A stretch of 64,000 nucleotides of DNA, from assembly GCF_000426725.1 (NCBI RefSeq), contig NZ_KE384561.1, positions 124,001 to 188,000 on the forward strand. Reading direction: 5' to 3'. The notes below the pieces were generated by a model. The model was given only the letters and a program-made list of their open reading frames with translations, did no database searches and was not told the DNA's origin. The position numbers were made by a program, and so were the translations under genes. Origin of the DNA: Sporocytophaga myxococcoides DSM 11118 (GTDB taxonomy: Bacteria; Bacteroidota; Bacteroidia; Cytophagales; Cytophagaceae). Shown here piece after piece: positions 43,870 through 51,963 of this stretch. Every line of letters starts with the position of its first letter. The stretch's first letter is position 1.

Positions 43870-45063
43870 ATGATTTCTCAAAGGCATTTATTTCTTCAAT
43901 ACCTTGCTCAGACCTCTGATGCCCCTTTGATGCTGGAAATAGAAAAAGCGGAAGGTGTAAATATGTTTGATAAAAATGGAAAAGCATATATCGACCTGAT
44001 CTCTGGGATCGGTGTAAGCAATGTTGGTCACAGACATCCAAAAGTCATTCAGGCTATTAAAGATCAGCTCGACAAATACCTTCATCTTATGGTTTATGGA
44101 GAATTTATTCAATCTCCCCAGGTAAAACTTGCCGAAGCTTTGGTCCAAACCCTTCCTCCCGGACTAGACAATGTCTATCTTGTAAACTCCGGTAGTGAAG
44201 CTGTTGAAGGTGCCGTTAAACTAGCAAAAAGAGTTACAGGGAGATATGAAATTATCTCTTTTAAAAATGCTTATCATGGAAGTACTACTGGTTCACTTGC
44301 ATTAAATGGTAATGAATATTTTAAACAAGCATTTCGACCTTTGATGCCAGGAATAAGACACCTTAATTTTAATAAAGAAGAAGATCTTGAATTCATCTCC
44401 ACCAATACCGCTGCTGTGATAGTAGAAAGTATTCAAGGGGAAGCAGGTGTCAGAATCCCTGAAAATAACTTTCTTAAAAAACTTCGGCATCGATGTAGTG
44501 AAACAGGAACCCTTCTTATTGCTGATGAAATACAAGCAGGCTTTGGTCGAACAGGTACCTTTTGGGGATTTGAAAATTTTGAGGTAGTTCCGGACATTTT
44601 GGTATGTGCTAAAGGCATGGGAGGAGGTATGCCTATTGGGGCCTTTATAGCTCCTAAAGAACTAATGAAAGTACTGTCTTTAAATCCAGTGCTGGGTCAT
44701 ATTACTACTTTCGGAGGCCACCCAGTATCTTGTGCTGCTGCCCTGGCAACAATAAATGTAATACACGAAGAAAAGCTAGCAGAACAGGTACCAGAAAAAG
44801 AAAAACTCTTTACTAAACTACTGCAACATCCTTTGATCCACTCTGTGAGACATAAAGGACTAATGATGGCCGTTGAGATGGAATCTTTTGAAATTCTTAA
44901 AAAGACCATTGATAAAGCAATCATGAAGGGAGTACTCACTGACTGGTTCCTTTTTTGTGATAATGCAATGAGAATAGCACCGCCATTGGTAATAAGTGAA
45001 GAAGAAATAAAAGTTTCCTGTTCCCTTATACTGGAATCAATGGATGAGATTCAAAATCGCTAA
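43870..45063 (+). CDS. Class III aminotransferase (acetylornithine/ornithine/GABA type)
   Basis: PLP-dependent aminotransferase, 397 residues. YLVNSGSEAVEGAVKLAKR (about 101-119) binds the PLP phosphate, YHGSTTGSLALNG follows, VIVESIQGEAGV and LIADEIQAGFGRTGTFWGFE hold the cofactor aspartate, and CAKGMGGGMPIGAFIA carries the Schiff-base lysine near residue 248. The family includes ArgD, RocD and GabT; no arginine-pathway genes are adjacent, so the substrate is left open. Confidence 0.88.
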   Translation: MISQRHLFLQYLAQTSDAPLMLEIEKAEGVNMFDKNGKAYIDLISGIGVSNVGHRHPKVIQAIKDQLDKYLHLMVYGEFIQSPQVKLAEALVQTLPPGLDNVYLVNSGSEAVEGAVKLAKRVTGRYEIISFKNAYHGSTTGSLALNGNEYFKQAFRPLMPGIRHLNFNKEEDLEFISTNTAAVIVESIQGEAGVRIPENNFLKKLRHRCSETGTLLIADEIQAGFGRTGTFWGFENFEVVPDILVCAKGMGGGMPIGAFIAPKELMKVLSLNPVLGHITTFGGHPVSCAAALATINVIHEEKLAEQVPEKEKLFTKLLQHPLIHSVRHKGLMMAVEMESFEILKKTIDKAIMKGVLTDWFLFCDNAMRIAPPLVISEEEIKVSCSLILESMDEIQNR

Positions 45064-45134
45064 CGAATGCCAGGGCCACTGGAAACAAATCATATTTGAT
45101 ACTGTTGAATTAATAAGAGGAAACAAAAAGATTT

Positions 45135-45449
45135 ATGGAAACAAAGACTAAACTTAATTTTGCAGATCTAATAAGCAATTCAGACAAACCGGTATTAGTT
45201 GACTTCTATGCAGACTGGTGCGGACCATGTCAGGCAATGGCACCTATGATTGCAGAGGTTGCTGATGAAATGTCTGAAAAAATTAAGGTTATTAAAGTAG
45301 ATGTTGAAAAGAATCCTGCAGTTTCCACAGCTTATAAAATTTCAGGGATTCCAACATTAATATTATTTCATAAAGGACAGATAAAATGGAGACAGTCCGG
45401 ACTTATACCAAAACCTGAACTATTAAGGATGCTCACTATAAATCTTTAA
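45135..45449 (+). CDS. trxA: Thioredoxin
   Basis: 104-residue disulfide reductase with the classical active site WCGPC (Cys29 and Cys32), the cis-proline motif SGIPTLILFHKG and the standard length. Its likely reductant is a thioredoxin reductase; a related flavoprotein gene lies nearby at 46639. There is a 71-base gap after the aminotransferase. A short inverted repeat (CCATCG / CGATGG, 45481-45493) followed by ATCTTTTCTT could be a weak terminator. Confidence 0.95.
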   Translation: METKTKLNFADLISNSDKPVLVDFYADWCGPCQAMAPMIAEVADEMSEKIKVIKVDVEKNPAVSTAYKISGIPTLILFHKGQIKWRQSGLIPKPELLRMLTINL

Positions 45450-45633
45450 AGATTTAAAAGATCTATTGGACAAAGTGAACCCATCGTCGATGGATCTTTT
45501 CTTGATACAATAAGCATATCTCTTTCTGTGTAAAAACCGGTTTTTCTTTATAACTCAAATTAAATTTTCATTATCAAAACAATGCTGCATGTCAGCGGGT
45601 TTTAACTGTAATGGTTGAGTAAAGAAAAAAACG

Positions 45634-45891
45634 ATGGAGATAGAATTAGTGAATGAAATAAATAACACGGAGCTCGCTCTAGCATTGACCCAATTTTACA
45701 AAGTTTTATACATTGACTTTGGGATTAGTAAATTCAATGAAAGAATAAGTGGTTGGTACAACCTGAGCTGGGAGGAATTTAGAAGTGAGTTAGAAAACCA
45801 TAGTATAAATTTTAACCAATGTCTACTCAGCGACTGGGAATCTTTTTTTAATATTCATAAAAGAAAGGTGCTTTCTTTGATGAATAGCTAA
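45634..45891 (+). CDS. Small protein of unknown function
   Basis: I do not recognise this 85-residue soluble protein. It is mostly helical and rich in aromatic residues (FYKVLYIDFGISKFNERISG, WYNLSWEEFRSELENHS), with two Cys/Trp-containing segments (NQCLLSDWESFF). It has no signal peptide or membrane segment. It is preceded by a 184-base gap without a clear promoter and followed by a strong terminator, which supports it being a real gene. Confidence 0.6.
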   Translation: MEIELVNEINNTELALALTQFYKVLYIDFGISKFNERISGWYNLSWEEFRSELENHSINFNQCLLSDWESFFNIHKRKVLSLMNS

Positions 45892-45912
45892 AATAAGATG
45901 CTAGCAAAGTAC

Positions 45913-45940
45913 AAAGCGAAGAAGATCTTCGCTTTTTTTA
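45913..45940 (+). terminator. Intrinsic terminator
   Basis: Stem AAAGCGAAGA / TCTTCGCTTT with a 3-base loop, followed by TTTTATG. It lies 22 bases after the 85-residue gene. Confidence 0.88.
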
Positions 45941-46126
45941 TGAATATCCATACAGGGCTTCACCCTGATTCCTTCTCTATTGAAAATGGTTATCTTAGTA
46001 ATATTTAAGAGAGGAAATAATCGGATATTCAGGAGTGATATAATATTCAAGTTTCTAGCATAGATTCCACGCTCTGGCTCTCTTTTTTCTCTTTAGTTAT
46101 GAAATTTGTAATATGAAAGATGATAA

Positions 46127-46162
46127 AAAAGCCAGAGATTAAATTTTTAACCTCTGGCTTTT
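46127..46162 (-). terminator. Intrinsic terminator of the membrane protein gene (minus strand)
   Basis: Stem AAAAGCCAGAG / CTCTGGCTTTT with a 14-base AT-rich loop; on the minus strand it ends CTTTTTTATC. Between 45936 and 46126 I see no other gene or motif. Confidence 0.85.
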
Positions 46163-46188
46163 ATAATTATATATTTTGGTGAATGTTA

Positions 46189-46581
46189 TTATTTTCCCAT
46201 AACAAACAAAACCAGTAAAATAACAGCAACAATTTGAATTCCCGCATGTACTAATGGTAAGAATTTTGGTATTCCCCCTTTCCCAGCAGGAAATCCTGCT
46301 AGCCAGGTAGGAATACCCTTAGTAAACAGCTTATCTTTCATGAGCATGAACACCCCCAAAATGCCACCAATCCAGAACAGCATATATGAAAAATTAAATA
46401 ATACATTGCCTTGACCGATATAGTCTGCCCCTACATAAGTAAGGGTGCACAACGTTATTCCGGCAAAAATGCCATGAAGGGCAACCACAAAGTTTTGCCT
46501 GGGTTTATTTGCTCTGACATTGGCATATAAAATAATTCCCAGTATTATGGTGAATGCGAGAAATACAAACAATACAGTCAT
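46189..46581 (-). CDS. Four-helix membrane protein of unknown function
   Basis: 130 residues with four hydrophobic helices at about 1-20, 30-52, 62-82 and 105-128, and a polar loop (KDKLFTKGIPTWLAGFPAGKG) between helices 3 and 4. Its pattern HGIFAGITLCTLTYVGADYI suggests a small conserved inner-membrane family, but I cannot name it. It starts 58 bases after the flavoprotein gene stop on the same strand and may share a transcript with it. Confidence 0.7.
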   Translation of the reverse strand: MTVLFVFLAFTIILGIILYANVRANKPRQNFVVALHGIFAGITLCTLTYVGADYIGQGNVLFNFSYMLFWIGGILGVFMLMKDKLFTKGIPTWLAGFPAGKGGIPKFLPLVHAGIQIVAVILLVLFVMGK

Positions 46582-46638
46582 AATAGAATATTTATAAAAA
46601 TTTATTAAGTTAACCCGTCTTGGAAAAAATTGTTTCCT

Positions 46639-47586
46639 CTACATTGGTCTTAACAATTTGGCTCTGTGAAATTTCTTTTCTTCTTTCTGCAATAGTTTAT
46701 TAATCACCAAAGCAGCTTTTGCACCTTCGGCAGCTGCTATAACTGCAAGCTGCATGTCTTTAGCAGCATCACCTGCTGCGAATATTCCTTTAACAGAAGT
46801 TTGAAGATATTTATCAGTATAAATAAGTCCGTTATCAGTAAACCTGCATCCCAGTTGCTCAGCCAGATCTGACCGTTGGAATTTATCACTGCTGAAGAAC
46901 AAAGCAAAACGTTCCAAAGAGTCTCCATCTTCGAAAATAATTTTTTCCAGTTGCCCGGCTCTGCCTTCAAGTCTTGCGATTTTTCTGGTTTCCACTCTGA
47001 TTTCCTTCATATCCATCCATTCCATTTCTTCTCTGCTTACAGACTTTCCATTTGTACAAAGGACAATATCGTCCGACCAATTAGTTAATGATGCTGCTAG
47101 CCCTAAACCTGATTTGCCATTACCTCCCACCACCGCAATCGGTTTCAACCTCACTTCCCAACCATCGCAATATGGACAATGATGGACACTTCTTCCATAC
47201 AAGCGATCAATGCCAGCTATAGGTGGCAGCTGATCTACAATGCCTGTTGCAAGTAGAATTTTTCTGGAATAGAATTTCTTTCCTTCCTCATCAGTGACTT
47301 CAAATGCATCGTTTTCAAAAAAATCAGCTTTCACTATTCTACCCTCTTCAAAAGCTACATCATAGTTACTCAGCTCTTCCTTTGCAATTCGAAGCAATTC
47401 CAAAGGATTTATTCCATCTCTGGAGATAAATCCATGCAGGGCCTGGCTTTTATAATTCCTTGGTTTTCCGGAATCGAATAGAAGTACCTTTCTTAAACAT
47501 CTGGCCAATAACAATGCAGCATTTAAGCCTGCTGGCCCTCCTCCTACAATTATAATATCATACAATTTTGAACTTGGTACTTTCAT
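46639..47586 (-). CDS. Thioredoxin reductase-like NAD(P)/FAD oxidoreductase
   Basis: 315-residue flavoprotein of the thioredoxin-reductase fold. It has an FAD dinucleotide motif VGGGPAGLNAALLLAR (about residues 13-28), a redox pair in HHCPYCDGWEVR (near 139), a second nucleotide motif AVVGGNGKSGLGLA (near 153) and the C-terminal FAD contact GIFAAGDAA. The CPYC-DGWE form, and GGNGKSG where classical TrxB has GGGDSA, place it with the TrxR-like disulfide oxidoreductases and dithiol oxidases. It may oxidise or reduce a small dithiol, not thioredoxin. Confidence 0.83.
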   Translation of the reverse strand: MKVPSSKLYDIIIVGGGPAGLNAALLLARCLRKVLLFDSGKPRNYKSQALHGFISRDGINPLELLRIAKEELSNYDVAFEEGRIVKADFFENDAFEVTDEEGKKFYSRKILLATGIVDQLPPIAGIDRLYGRSVHHCPYCDGWEVRLKPIAVVGGNGKSGLGLAASLTNWSDDIVLCTNGKSVSREEMEWMDMKEIRVETRKIARLEGRAGQLEKIIFEDGDSLERFALFFSSDKFQRSDLAEQLGCRFTDNGLIYTDKYLQTSVKGIFAAGDAAKDMQLAVIAAAEGAKAALVINKLLQKEEKKFHRAKLLRPM

Positions 47587-47954
47587 GTCTGCGCGCTTAT
47601 TACAATCTACTATTACAACAAGTACTTTTCTTTTAATGTTATTGAGAATTCAAAAACACCTTAACCATAGGTCAATCATTGTAAAATTATGATTTAAGAA
47701 CTTGAAGAATGTTCAATTAAAAGCGATCAGCTATGATAAACATCAAAGCAAAACTGAAATAACTGGGGAGAAAGATTTAAAAAAAGGAATCCGGAATTTC
47801 TAAACTTTAAAGTTCTTCAATACTCAAAAATTAAGACTGACCAGCACTCATACCGGTAAAAGATATTGATCTGAACAGAACGTCAAAAATATAAAAAGGC
47901 CCAGAACAATTTTAATAAACTAATTGTCTGGCCTTTTATTAATATAAAGTTTTA
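47587..47954. other. Intergenic region with yajQ terminator
   Basis: 368 bases without a gene. The stem at 47894-47937 (AAAAGGCCCAGA-ACAATT / AATTGT-CTGGCCTTTT, one bulge) serves as terminator for the minus-strand yajQ gene. The rest (47587-47893) shows no gene, repeat or recognised regulatory motif. Confidence 0.6.
47894..47937 (-). terminator. Intrinsic terminator of yajQ
   Basis: Imperfect 16-base stem around GGCC arms with a 10-base loop; the minus strand ends GGCCTTTTTATATTTTT. It lies 18 bases after the yajQ stop. Confidence 0.82.
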
Positions 47955-48446
47955 TTAAGACTTCATGTTGGTAAATTGCAGCGGGATCCCCAGATCTTCT
48001 TTTCTTAGCAGCCCTATTATTTCCTGCAAATCATCTATTTTTTTACCTGTTACCCTTACCATATCATCCATAATGGCAGGAGTTACTTTTGCTTTTGAGT
48101 CTTTGATTAGCTTAACCACCTTTTTAGACACCTCTTTGTCAAGACCGGTTCTTACTTTAAGGTTCTTTTTGACCATGCTTCCTGAAGCATACTCTTCCTC
48201 ACTCATATCTAAGGATTTACCATCAATACCCTGCTTTACCATACGAGTCAGTATAGCATCAATCATAGCATTGATACGCATAGAGTTTTCACTTACCAGA
48301 TTAATAACATTTTCTTTTTTATCAAGCTCAATGGTACTTTTGGAGTCTCTGAAATCATATCTGTTCAGAATTTCTTTTTTTGCAACATTGATAGCATTGT
48401 CCAATGTTTGCGGATCAACTTTACTTACGATATCGAAAGATGGCAT
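47955..48446 (-). CDS. YajQ-family (DUF520) nucleotide-binding protein
   Basis: 163 residues from the ATG at 48446 (MPSFDIVSKVDPQTLDNAI). The open frame extends to 48488, but the MPSFDIVSKVD start is the standard one. Double ferredoxin-like fold; relatives bind cyclic di-GMP in Xanthomonas and Pseudomonas, and others bind tRNA or phage-related ligands. Motifs NRYDFRDSKSTIELD and TPAIMDDMVRVTGKKIDDLQEII are typical. Length 163 fits the family. The substrate is not established here. Confidence 0.92.
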   Translation of the reverse strand: MPSFDIVSKVDPQTLDNAINVAKKEILNRYDFRDSKSTIELDKKENVINLVSENSMRINAMIDAILTRMVKQGIDGKSLDMSEEEYASGSMVKKNLKVRTGLDKEVSKKVVKLIKDSKAKVTPAIMDDMVRVTGKKIDDLQEIIGLLRKEDLGIPLQFTNMKS

Positions 48447-48495
48447 AGAAATAAAATTAAAATGTAAATTTAATCGGGTTTTGGTCAAATTAAAA

Positions 48496-49149
48496 TTGGA
48501 AAGACAAAGAAAAGGTTTTAACCGACTTGCTGCAATTTATGATTATCTGCTATTAATTCCTCCAGGAAAAGGTTTTATAAAAAGTCAGGAGGGATTGATT
48601 CCTCTCCTACCAGTGAAAAAAAGCTGTTTGATTATTGGAGGTGGTACCGGAACTTTTTTGAAATCTCTTCTCTTAGCCGGCAAGGTTAAACGTATTGTGT
48701 ATCTTGATATCTCCGAGCACATGCTTGATCAGGCCTCAGCCAAAATCAAAGATTTAAATCACGAATGTCTCGTAGAATTCAGAAGAGGCAGCTTTGATAA
48801 AATTACTGAAGACGAAAAATTTGATCTTATTGTAACTAATTTTTTTCTGGATCTTTTTAGTCTCACTGAATTAAAAATCTGGATCAGATTTATAGGTGAC
48901 AAGCTATCTGATGAAGGCTTGTTTTATTTTACCGATCTGCAGATTGTCAGAGGTAAAACCTTCAGAACCTTCATGAATAACATGTATATTAAAGTGTTAT
49001 ACTTCTTCTTCAGAAACACAACCGCTATCAGCGGCAAAACTCTCATAGACCTGCGAACAGAAATACTTCAATCTGGTTTTACAGTAGTACATGAAAAAGG
49101 CTATATGAAAGAGCTTTTTTATTCAGCCATTTTTAAAAAAAGGTCGTAA
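48496..49149 (+). CDS. SAM-dependent methyltransferase, class I
   Basis: About 217 residues, divergent from yajQ. The start is uncertain: TTG at 48496 or 48481; the open frame extends upstream through yajQ, which cannot be part of the gene. SAM motif I is CLIIGGGTGTFLKSLLLAG (GxGTG); YLDISEHMLDQASAKI is motif II, FDLIVTNFFLDLFSLTELKIW is the motif III/IV region, and LSDEGLFYFTDLQI follows. It looks like the UbiE/COQ5 fold. Substrate unknown; no pathway neighbours. Confidence 0.75.
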   Translation: MERQRKGFNRLAAIYDYLLLIPPGKGFIKSQEGLIPLLPVKKSCLIIGGGTGTFLKSLLLAGKVKRIVYLDISEHMLDQASAKIKDLNHECLVEFRRGSFDKITEDEKFDLIVTNFFLDLFSLTELKIWIRFIGDKLSDEGLFYFTDLQIVRGKTFRTFMNNMYIKVLYFFFRNTTAISGKTLIDLRTEILQSGFTVVHEKGYMKELFYSAIFKKRS

Positions 49150-49248
49150 ACATATTTTAAATAATAATAGGAATAATATAAAGTTTTATATCTATATCTC
49201 TTATATTTCAGAGGTGCATTTAATATTCATTTTTAATCGTCTTCTAAA

Positions 49249-50589
49249 ATGGCTAAAGCGAAAAAAGATAAAAAAATTTTTGTGCTGGATACTTCAGTCA
49301 TACTTTATGACCACAATGCAGTCAAAAATTTTCAGGAACATGATATAGCGATTCCCATAACTGTTTTGGAGGAGCTTGACAATTTCAAGAAAGGCAACGA
49401 CATCATCAACTTTGAAGCCAGAGAATTTATCAGATTCCTGGATGACCTTTCCGGAACTTATATGTTGCAGGACTGGATACAGCTTCCAGGGAACAATAAA
49501 GGCCGGTTTAAAGTAGTGATGAACACATCAAGCAAAGCTACACTTGACGCCGAAAGGGTTTTTAATGATAACAAAGCCGATCACAGAATACTGAATGCGG
49601 CGCTGAATTTACAGCATGAGGCTAAAGACGCAAAAGTTGTTCTTGTTACAAAAGACATAAACCTGCGGTTGAAAGCCAAGTCACTGAATTTGCCTGCAGA
49701 AGATTATTCAACAGGAAAGATCAAAGATGTTGACAGCCTCTATACTGGAAGAACTTATATTGAAAACGTTCCTTATGAGGATATCAATCAGATTTATGAA
49801 AAAGGATCAATCCCAAGTTCTATAATTCCTAAGCAACAGCTGATTCAAAATCACTATTACATATTAAAAAGTGAGAAAAACTCAGTTCTGGGTTATTACA
49901 ATGCATCAGAAGATCGCATTGAGCATGTGGAGAAAAAGACTGTTTACGGCATAAAGCCTCGAAATGCAGAACAGACTTTTGCCATTCATGCTATTATGAA
50001 TCCTGATATTAAGCTTGTCTCTATGCAAGGAGTAGCAGGAACAGGAAAGACTCTTCTAGCACTAGCTGCAACACTTGAACAAAGGAAAAACTTCAAACAG
50101 ATTTACCTTGCAAGACCGATTGTACCGCTAAGCAACAAAGATATCGGATACCTTCCGGGAGATATTAAGAGCAAACTGAATCCTTATATGGAGCCTTTGT
50201 TTGACAACCTGAAGTTTATTCAAAATCAGTTCAACGAGACAGACAGTGATTATCAGAGAATTACCGAAATGGTAAATAAAGAAAAGCTGGTTATTACACC
50301 TTTGGCATATATCAGAGGAAGAAGTCTTTCGAATATATGCTTTATTGTGGACGAAGCTCAGAACCTGACTCCACATGAAGTAAAAACTATTATTTCGAGA
50401 GCTGGAGAAAACACGAAGATTATTTTCACAGGTGATATTTATCAGATTGACACTCCTTATCTGGACTCCCAAAGTAATGGTTTGTCATTCCTGATTGACA
50501 GGTTGAGAAATCATAAATTATATGCCCACGTAACACTGGAAAAAGGCGAGCGTTCTGAGTTGGCAAATCTTGCAAATGAGATGTTATAA
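49249..50589 (+). CDS. PIN domain / PhoH-like ATPase fusion (YlaK type)
   Basis: 446 residues. The N-terminal PIN nuclease-like domain (about 8-150) has its acidic residues in FVLDTSVILYDH, EELDNFK and NDNKADHRILNAAL, so the nuclease site may be intact. The C-terminal PhoH-type P-loop ATPase (about 235-446) has Walker A GVAGTGKTLLALAA near residue 262, LARPIVPLSNKDIGYLPGDIKSKLNPYMEPLFDNL, CFIVDEAQNLTPHEVKTIISRAGENTKIIFTGD. This fusion is widespread and probably acts in RNA processing or stress. It is single-gene here. Confidence 0.9.
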   Translation: MAKAKKDKKIFVLDTSVILYDHNAVKNFQEHDIAIPITVLEELDNFKKGNDIINFEAREFIRFLDDLSGTYMLQDWIQLPGNNKGRFKVVMNTSSKATLDAERVFNDNKADHRILNAALNLQHEAKDAKVVLVTKDINLRLKAKSLNLPAEDYSTGKIKDVDSLYTGRTYIENVPYEDINQIYEKGSIPSSIIPKQQLIQNHYYILKSEKNSVLGYYNASEDRIEHVEKKTVYGIKPRNAEQTFAIHAIMNPDIKLVSMQGVAGTGKTLLALAATLEQRKNFKQIYLARPIVPLSNKDIGYLPGDIKSKLNPYMEPLFDNLKFIQNQFNETDSDYQRITEMVNKEKLVITPLAYIRGRSLSNICFIVDEAQNLTPHEVKTIISRAGENTKIIFTGDIYQIDTPYLDSQSNGLSFLIDRLRNHKLYAHVTLEKGERSELANLANEML

Positions 50590-50681
50590 TCCTCATTAAA
50601 AGCAATAACCTGTTGGTCACCCAATAGCATCGATTATTCAGCAACTTTACAAATTGATTTTCATAACCATTCATTAAAATT

Positions 50682-50990
50682 TTAATGAATGGTTATTTTT
50701 TCCCCGGTAGTTTCACCTATTCTTGCCTCCACTTCAAACCTATTATTATAATACCCCTTTCTCATGCTTTCTATTGCATAGATGGTCAAAAAAGTAAAAA
50801 AACCATAGCGCTGAAACTGTCTCACATGTACGAGTTCATGGTTCACCCATTGCTCCACTGACATAAACTCTTTTCTGTTAACACCATGCAAATGAATAGT
50901 TTTACCGAATACAATAGCTATATTTTTGGACCCCATGTACCATGCAGCCATTTTCGCTATTAATGATTTTTCTTTGATTTTAACTTTCAT
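50682..50990 (-). CDS. Small HExxH protein, possible metallopeptidase
   Basis: 102 residues from ATG 50990 (MKVKIKEKSLIAKM); a TTG at 51005 is an alternative. It carries the zinc-peptidase motif NHELVHVRQFQRYG (HExxH near residue 56) and a downstream acidic segment RFEVEARIGE, which could hold a third ligand as in gluzincins. A hydrophobic stretch (FFTFLTIYAI) lies between. At this size it is a minimal domain like those in DUF4157-type proteins. The start lies inside the end of the upstream rhomboid gene (11-base overlap), so translation is coupled. Enzyme activity is inferred, not shown. Confidence 0.72.
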   Translation of the reverse strand: MKVKIKEKSLIAKMAAWYMGSKNIAIVFGKTIHLHGVNRKEFMSVEQWVNHELVHVRQFQRYGFFTFLTIYAIESMRKGYYNNRFEVEARIGETTGEKITIH

Positions 50991-51621
50991 TGTGCTCCCC
51001 CCCAATTAAAGAATCATTACCGGGGGCTTCTGGTTCCTTCTCCTTACTTTTCAAGTATTCCTCTCCTGTTTTTCTGTAAAAATAGGCTGCCAGTCCACCT
51101 GATAAGCTACCGAAAAAGTGAGTTTCCCAGGAAACACCTCTCGTAAAGGGAAAAATTCCCCAAACTAAACTACCATAGATGAATATAATAATCAAGGCAA
51201 GAATCATCGATTTTTGATTTTTACGAAAAATTCCACTGAAGAAAAGGAAGCTGACCGCACCATAAATGATACCACTGGATCCGATATGATACCCTTGACC
51301 TACTGCAGAAATCCATACCCAGATATTTGGAAGGAAATAAATCCAGAGGAAAATTTCAAAAGCAATAGTCCGGTAAAAGAAGAACATCGCCATTCCCAAA
51401 ATGAGCAAGGGGAACGAATTTGATATTAAATGATTAAAATCCCCATGTATCAAAGGTGCAAACGCGACCCCAGTCAACCCCATAAACGTTCTTGGAAAAA
51501 TACCAAATTTACTCAGATCATAACCATACCTGAGTTCAAACACCTTTACTCCCCAAAGTACCATTAAGTAAATAAAAGGAAACAGAAAACTCTGATAAAA
51601 ACTTCTTCTTTCAACTTCCAT
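50980..51621 (-). CDS. Rhomboid-family intramembrane serine protease
   Basis: 213 residues with six hydrophobic helices. The catalytic serine is in HIGSSGIIYGAVSFL (G-S-S-G, near residue 117), and the catalytic histidine in THFFGSLSGGLAAYFYR (near 167), so it is likely active. HGDFNHLISNSFPLLILG near residue 60 is the first-loop motif of rhomboids. The C-terminus is charged (SKEKEPEAPGND). It stands between a small four-helix membrane gene and the HExxH gene, three bases after the former's stop. Confidence 0.92.
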   Translation of the reverse strand: MEVERRSFYQSFLFPFIYLMVLWGVKVFELRYGYDLSKFGIFPRTFMGLTGVAFAPLIHGDFNHLISNSFPLLILGMAMFFFYRTIAFEIFLWIYFLPNIWVWISAVGQGYHIGSSGIIYGAVSFLFFSGIFRKNQKSMILALIIIFIYGSLVWGIFPFTRGVSWETHFFGSLSGGLAAYFYRKTGEEYLKSKEKEPEAPGNDSLIGGEHNES

Positions 51622-51624
51622 GAA

Positions 51625-51963
51625 TTAATCCCCGATTATGAGGTCCGCTATATAATTGACCAACGACACTATCAAACTAAATAAAAGCGCCCACCAGAAA
51701 TTCCTGACCTCGAACCCATCAATCATCCAATCTGTCAATAGAATTATCACGGCATTAATTACCAGCAAAAATAGACCTAAAGTAAGGATGGTAACCGGTA
51801 TTGTTAATAGGATTAAAACGGGACGAAGGATCACATTTAAGATAGACAGAACAAACATTACCAACAATGCAACTCCAAAACTCTTAATCAAAATTCCTGG
51901 TAACAGAAATGCGGCACCAAGAATGATAGCTGCTGAAATTAAAAGTTTGAATATATACTTCAT
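51625..51963 (-). CDS. Small four-helix membrane protein, phage-holin/Gp46-like family
   Basis: 112 residues with four hydrophobic helices: IFKLLISAAIILGAAFLLPG, SFGVALLVMFVLSILNVI, VLILLTIPVTILTLGLFLLVINAVIILL and FWWALLFSLIVSLVNYIADLIIG. The central pattern PVTILTLGLFLLVINAVIILLTDW is typical of the family annotated as phage holin (D29 Gp46-like), which in most chromosomes is a conserved membrane protein without phage context. First gene of a three-gene minus-strand operon. Confidence 0.85.
   Translation of the reverse strand: MKYIFKLLISAAIILGAAFLLPGILIKSFGVALLVMFVLSILNVILRPVLILLTIPVTILTLGLFLLVINAVIILLTDWMIDGFEVRNFWWALLFSLIVSLVNYIADLIIGD

Noticed and set aside
47965-48480. Long N-terminal extension of the 48496-49149 methyltransferase
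   Set aside because: This part of the open frame is antisense to the well-supported yajQ gene and has low-complexity hydrophobic/Ser content; the real start is near 48481-48496.
51625-51963. Prophage indicated by the holin-like protein
   Set aside because: The family is a common chromosomal membrane protein and no phage genes are near.
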